Shown: positions 61,045 through 64,000 of the stretch, in pieces
How positions within the stretch are numbered: position 1 is the first letter of the stretch
Layout of the letters: each line of letters begins with the position of its first letter
Assembly: GCA_022729235.1 (NCBI GenBank)
Contig: JALDAJ010000001.1
Location: 62,001-126,000 of the forward strand
Reading direction: 5' to 3'
Source of the DNA: Candidatus Nanohalarchaeota archaeon
GTDB taxonomy: Archaea; Nanohalarchaeota; Nanosalinia; Nanosalinales; Nanosalinaceae
DNA length: 64,000 nucleotides
Notes under the pieces: generated by a model
The model's input: the letters and a program-made list of their open reading frames with translations, nothing else
The model's database searches: none
Told to the model about the DNA's origin: nothing
Made by a program: the position numbers and the translations under genes

Positions 61045-61689
61045 ATGGAGACCGTTGTCAAGGTGGGCGGTTCAACAATCCGCGACCGAGAACGTTGTCG
61101 AAAAGTAGTTAACGCGTTAGAGGACATAGAAAGCAATATCTCAGTAATCGCAGGCGGCGGCGAGGCAGCGGACGTTGTCAGGGAACTAGATGAACGTTTC
61201 TCTATTTCAGATGAAGCTGCTCACTGGGCAGCCATAAAGGCGATGGATGTCAATGCCCACGTGCTATCCGGTATGTCGCCTGTATTCCAGTACGCAGAGG
61301 ATGAAGATGAAATCAGAGAAACAATGAGTAAAGACCATATACCAGTAACAGGCGTATACCAGCTACTCAGAAAAGACGATTCGCTGGATAAATCATGGGA
61401 TGTCACGTCTGACAGCATCACCGCACACCTAGGTAAAAAATTCGGCGTAGAAAAGATAGTGCTGGTAAAATCCGTTTCAGGGATCAAAGATGACGAAGGA
61501 AAACTCCATCAAGAGATAACTGCGGAGGAAGCCAAGAAATCAGCAGGCGAGGTAATAGATCCAATTCTACCTGAGATACTCCAGCAACACCAGCTATCCT
61601 GCACACTCGTCCACGGTGAATACCCGGAAAGAGTAAAATCGGCTATAGAAGGAGAGAGAACAACTGCGACCCAGATCTTGTCTAAGTAA
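61045..61689 (+). CDS. mfnE: MfnE-like aminomethylfuran phosphate kinase
   Basis: 214 residues of the amino-acid-kinase fold. METVVKVGGSTI is the first phosphate loop, VIAGGGEAADVVRELDE the second, AAHWAAIKAMDVNA, SWDVTSDSITAHLGK and VHGEYPERVKSAIEG follow the MfnE family from methanogens. MfnE phosphorylates 5-(aminomethyl)furan-3-methanol phosphate to the diphosphate in methanofuran synthesis. Gene neighbours MfnB and HisAF support the call. Confidence 0.82.
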   Translation: METVVKVGGSTIRDRERCRKVVNALEDIESNISVIAGGGEAADVVRELDERFSISDEAAHWAAIKAMDVNAHVLSGMSPVFQYAEDEDEIRETMSKDHIPVTGVYQLLRKDDSLDKSWDVTSDSITAHLGKKFGVEKIVLVKSVSGIKDDEGKLHQEITAEEAKKSAGEVIDPILPEILQQHQLSCTLVHGEYPERVKSAIEGERTTATQILSK

Positions 61690-61740
61690 TCAGGAGATCT
61701 CTACACCTCTATAAAAAGCCACAAATAGTAAGAGCATACT

Positions 61741-62574
61741 GTGAACCCTGTCAAGTTTTACAGGCTAGATACCTGGTACAAGAACATGGGGATGGCGCTG
61801 ATAGGAGTCTTCAGCGCCGGAGTTTCGCTGGACAACGCATTTGCAGCCGCGATAGGCTTTCTACAAGTATTTCTTGTTCAGCTGCACTCATTCAGCATGA
61901 ATGATTATTATGATCATCTAAGATGGGGTGAAGAGACCTACGTTGGAAAGCTTCTCTCTGAAGGATGGGATCTCTGGCAACTCCGGTTTCTTATGTTGGC
62001 GCCGCTTGCGTTAGCATTGATGTTTTATCCTGTTTCGCAAGAGTTCACCCTACTTCTTGTGCTTTACAGTCTTCTCTTCTACCTTTACCAGGGACCGATG
62101 CGTTTAAAACGGCATTGGGCGTTCTCCATACCCCTAAACGCGATCCCTCTCGGTCTTATAATCTACCTACATCCTTACCTAGTAACCGCAGGATCACTTG
62201 GAGCTACCGGATTATTCTTTTCTATACTTTTCACGTTCTATCTGGCGTTTTACGAGATAGCGCACCAGATCGAGCATCAGGAAGAGGAACGGGAAGTATT
62301 TTCGCTCATTGACCAAATAGGAGTCAAAAACAGTTTAATCGTCGCCACGCTTTTCCTAATAGTCCCTGTTGTAACAGGGATCTTCCTTGCTTGGTCAACC
62401 GGTGTTTGGCAACTGTATCTTATACCCGCATTCTTCTTTATAATTCGAGTTTTGCAGCTTCATAGAATAGAGGACTACGGGAGGATAAGAAAAAGTCGGC
62501 ACAAGTTCTACGCAGCACATGAAGGCATTTATTACTTAATTATACTCTCTCTAATTAGTGCAGGAATGCTATGA
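61741..62574 (+). CDS. UbiA-type prenyltransferase-like membrane protein
   Basis: 277 residues with a GTG start and about eight membrane segments. SMNDYYDHLRWGEE matches the first Asp-rich motif (NDxxD), and a loop EIAHQIEHQEEEREVFSLID can serve as the second. A QGPMRLKRHWAFSIPLNA segment resembles the UbiA region after the first motif. It would attach an isoprenoid to an acceptor. It overlaps the mfnB start by 4 bp, so translation is coupled to mfnB. Confidence 0.65.
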   Translation: MNPVKFYRLDTWYKNMGMALIGVFSAGVSLDNAFAAAIGFLQVFLVQLHSFSMNDYYDHLRWGEETYVGKLLSEGWDLWQLRFLMLAPLALALMFYPVSQEFTLLLVLYSLLFYLYQGPMRLKRHWAFSIPLNAIPLGLIIYLHPYLVTAGSLGATGLFFSILFTFYLAFYEIAHQIEHQEEEREVFSLIDQIGVKNSLIVATLFLIVPVVTGIFLAWSTGVWQLYLIPAFFFIIRVLQLHRIEDYGRIRKSRHKFYAAHEGIYYLIILSLISAGML

Positions 62575-63287
62575 AATCACTGATAACGGTAACAGATGCG
62601 GACGAGGCAGAGGTTGTTTCTGATCAAAGACCTGAGATAGTGGACATCAAGAATCCTTCCGAAGGATCTCTCGGTGCTTCAAGACCCAGTAGAATAGAAG
62701 AGATCTGCGATGAAATAGCTGGCGACTCCGAAATCAGCATAGCAATCGGGGACTGCCCTCAACTTCCCGGAACCATAGGTCTGGCTGTGGAAGGCGCTCT
62801 GCGCTTTGATCCTGATTACATCAAGATAGGTCTGAAAGAGGCTGAAACAATTGAAGAAGGTGTAGAAATCATAAGGACAGCGGTGAAGACAGTAGATAGA
62901 AATAATACGGACACCAGCGTGGTCGTGGCAGGATACGGGGATTATAAAGCCTCTGGAACCCTTGAACCGAAAAATATCGTCGAAGTAGGTTCGAGAGCGG
63001 GCGCAGACACAGTTATGCTTGATACGTTATCCAAAGATAAGGGAAATCTGTTGGACATATTACCACGGAGCGAACTGGAAGGATTCACTAGATACGCCAG
63101 ACAGAACGGTATGGATGTGGCGCTCGCCGGCTCCCTCACGACAGAAGACATTAAGAAGGTGGACAACATAGGAGCGGACATAGCAGGCTTCAGAGGCGCT
63201 GTGTGCGAACAAGGGAGAGAGTCAAGTATAAACAGCGAAAAAGTCGAGAACATAGTCAAGAACTGCAAACTGAGGGAAAAACAATGA
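62571..63287 (+). CDS. mfnB: MfnB, (5-formylfuran-3-yl)methyl phosphate synthase
   Basis: 238 residues. It matches the DUF556/MfnB family end to end: VDIKNPSEGSLGA, AIGDCPQLPGT, YIKIGL, VVAGYGDYKASG, VMLDTLSKDKG and ALAGSLTTEDI. Asp25, Lys27, Lys85, Asp151 and Lys155 fall on the same numbers as the catalytic residues known in the Methanocaldococcus enzyme. It condenses two glyceraldehyde-3-phosphates into the furan core. Its start overlaps the UbiA-like gene and its stop overlaps the next gene. Confidence 0.9.
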   Translation: MKSLITVTDADEAEVVSDQRPEIVDIKNPSEGSLGASRPSRIEEICDEIAGDSEISIAIGDCPQLPGTIGLAVEGALRFDPDYIKIGLKEAETIEEGVEIIRTAVKTVDRNNTDTSVVVAGYGDYKASGTLEPKNIVEVGSRAGADTVMLDTLSKDKGNLLDILPRSELEGFTRYARQNGMDVALAGSLTTEDIKKVDNIGADIAGFRGAVCEQGRESSINSEKVENIVKNCKLREKQ

Positions 63288-64000
63288 TGCTCAGGAAAGG
63301 GTTCTATCTTCATAGTTCATTCAAACATCTCGAACAAAGTCTGCCTCATATAAAAAAAACTCAAGAGGAACGACTAAGAGAAATCCTAGAGGAGGCATAC
63401 AAAAGACCTTTCTACTCTGATAAATGGTCTAAACACGGTTTCCATCCAAACCAGTTCGACAAGCTAGAGGATATAAAGAAAATCCCTATCATCGATCCGG
63501 ACAGAAACCAGATGGGAGATGTCAAGAAAAGTATAGACAAGGGCGGAAGTCTGTTAAGCTCAGGGTCTTCGGGAAGGCAGAGACTTAAAGTCAATTTCGG
63601 GAACCAGCCCTGGGACTGGGTCGAGGCAGTGTACCTCAGAAACCTGATTATCCAAGGCTACCGACCGTTCAGGAAACAGCATAATTACTGGTATGAGAAA
63701 AGGAAGAATAAAATCAGAAGAAACATTTTCGTTCCGAAAGAAAATATCCTGTATGAACGATCTTTCGAAGAACAACTGGAAGAGCTTGAAAGCACCTCCC
63801 ATGACTACATAATATACTACCCTATTGTTCTCTTCACGCTAGCCAAGAAAGCCTTGCAATCAGACAGGAATTACGACATCAGTCCTAAAGCAATATTCAC
63901 GCAGGGGGAGGTACTCACTCCTACCATGAGAGAAACTATCCAGGAAGCCTTCAAAGCACCCGTCCACGATAACTATGGTTGTACGGAGTTTCACCGGATA
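63284..64000 (+). CDS. adenylate-forming ligase, CapK/PaaK-like (partial)
   Basis: 239 residues up to the window end, continuing beyond. SLLSSGSSGRQ corresponds to the AMP-binding P-loop, and VHDNYGCTEF to the YGxTE motif. The N-terminal REILEEAYKRPFYSDKW and central segments match the CapK/phenylacetate-CoA ligase-like family. It would activate a carboxylate as the acyl-AMP. ATG 63284 overlaps the mfnB stop (ATGA). Confidence 0.75.
   Translation, partial: MMLRKGFYLHSSFKHLEQSLPHIKKTQEERLREILEEAYKRPFYSDKWSKHGFHPNQFDKLEDIKKIPIIDPDRNQMGDVKKSIDKGGSLLSSGSSGRQRLKVNFGNQPWDWVEAVYLRNLIIQGYRPFRKQHNYWYEKRKNKIRRNIFVPKENILYERSFEEQLEELESTSHDYIIYYPIVLFTLAKKALQSDRNYDISPKAIFTQGEVLTPTMRETIQEAFKAPVHDNYGCTEFHRI

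Noticed and set aside
1-64000. Search for CRISPR arrays, IS elements with transposase, and integrases.
   Set aside because: No regular short-spaced repeats, transposase motifs or tyrosine/serine recombinase signatures were seen.

Overview
The window comes from an archaeon, most probably a DPANN lineage close to Nanohaloarchaeota. Markers are archaeal information genes (uS2, eS27, eL42, aIF2-alpha, Nop10, RpoK, RpoL, TFS, PCNA, GINS, an XPB-like helicase, archaeal GluRS, RNase J), TATA boxes about 25 nt before leaderless start codons, an intron-bearing CAT tRNA, proteins rich in Asp/Glu, and a primase that joins PriS-like and PriL-like regions in one chain. The lineage call is inference; no rRNA is present.

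Layout. 0.2-12.6 kb holds housekeeping genes, mostly on the minus strand: rps2, enolase, then a translation/replication string pcn - winged helix - primase - [island] - GINS - pyrH - rpl44e - rps27e - membrane protein - aIF2-alpha - nop10 - PAC2 - rpoK. The string is interrupted at 12.6-16.3 kb by a toxin-antitoxin pair, a JAMM-like plus transglutaminase-like protease pair between two 53-bp direct repeats, and three unrecognised minus-strand genes. 17.8-25 kb returns to replication, transcription and repair genes. 24.8-28.1 kb is an ABC-2 exporter with a diverged 5' gene fragment and a split permease gene. 28-35 kb holds a phosphoribosyltransferase, pyrophosphatase, two tRNAs with unusual structured RNA, a second and third toxin-antitoxin pair, GluRS and RNase J.

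From 35.2 to 40.6 kb lies a block of exported, cysteine-rich and repetitive proteins with a membrane-anchored DsbA-like oxidoreductase, probably the cell-surface or host-contact machinery. From 40.6 to about 59.5 kb is a surface-glycan region: two GT2 transferases, flippase, GDP-mannose 4,6-dehydratase, sulfatase-fold enzyme, PQQ-type sugar dehydrogenase, GT4 transferase, two very large GT-C-like membrane proteins, a carbamoyltransferase and a DegT-like enzyme.

The most interesting part is 59.5-64.0 kb. Homologues of the first committed methanofuran enzyme (MfnB, with all catalytic residues in place), the aminomethylfuran phosphate kinase (MfnE) and a HisA/HisF-related barrel sit beside an arginase-fold protein, a UbiA-type prenyltransferase and an adenylate-forming ligase that runs off the window. 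No methanogenesis or C1 gene is visible, so this looks like a furan biosynthetic pathway with a different, possibly lipid-linked, end product.

No gene-free stretch exceeds 300 bases. Intergenic regions were read for small genes, which yielded Nop10, eS27 and two small zinc-ribbon proteins.
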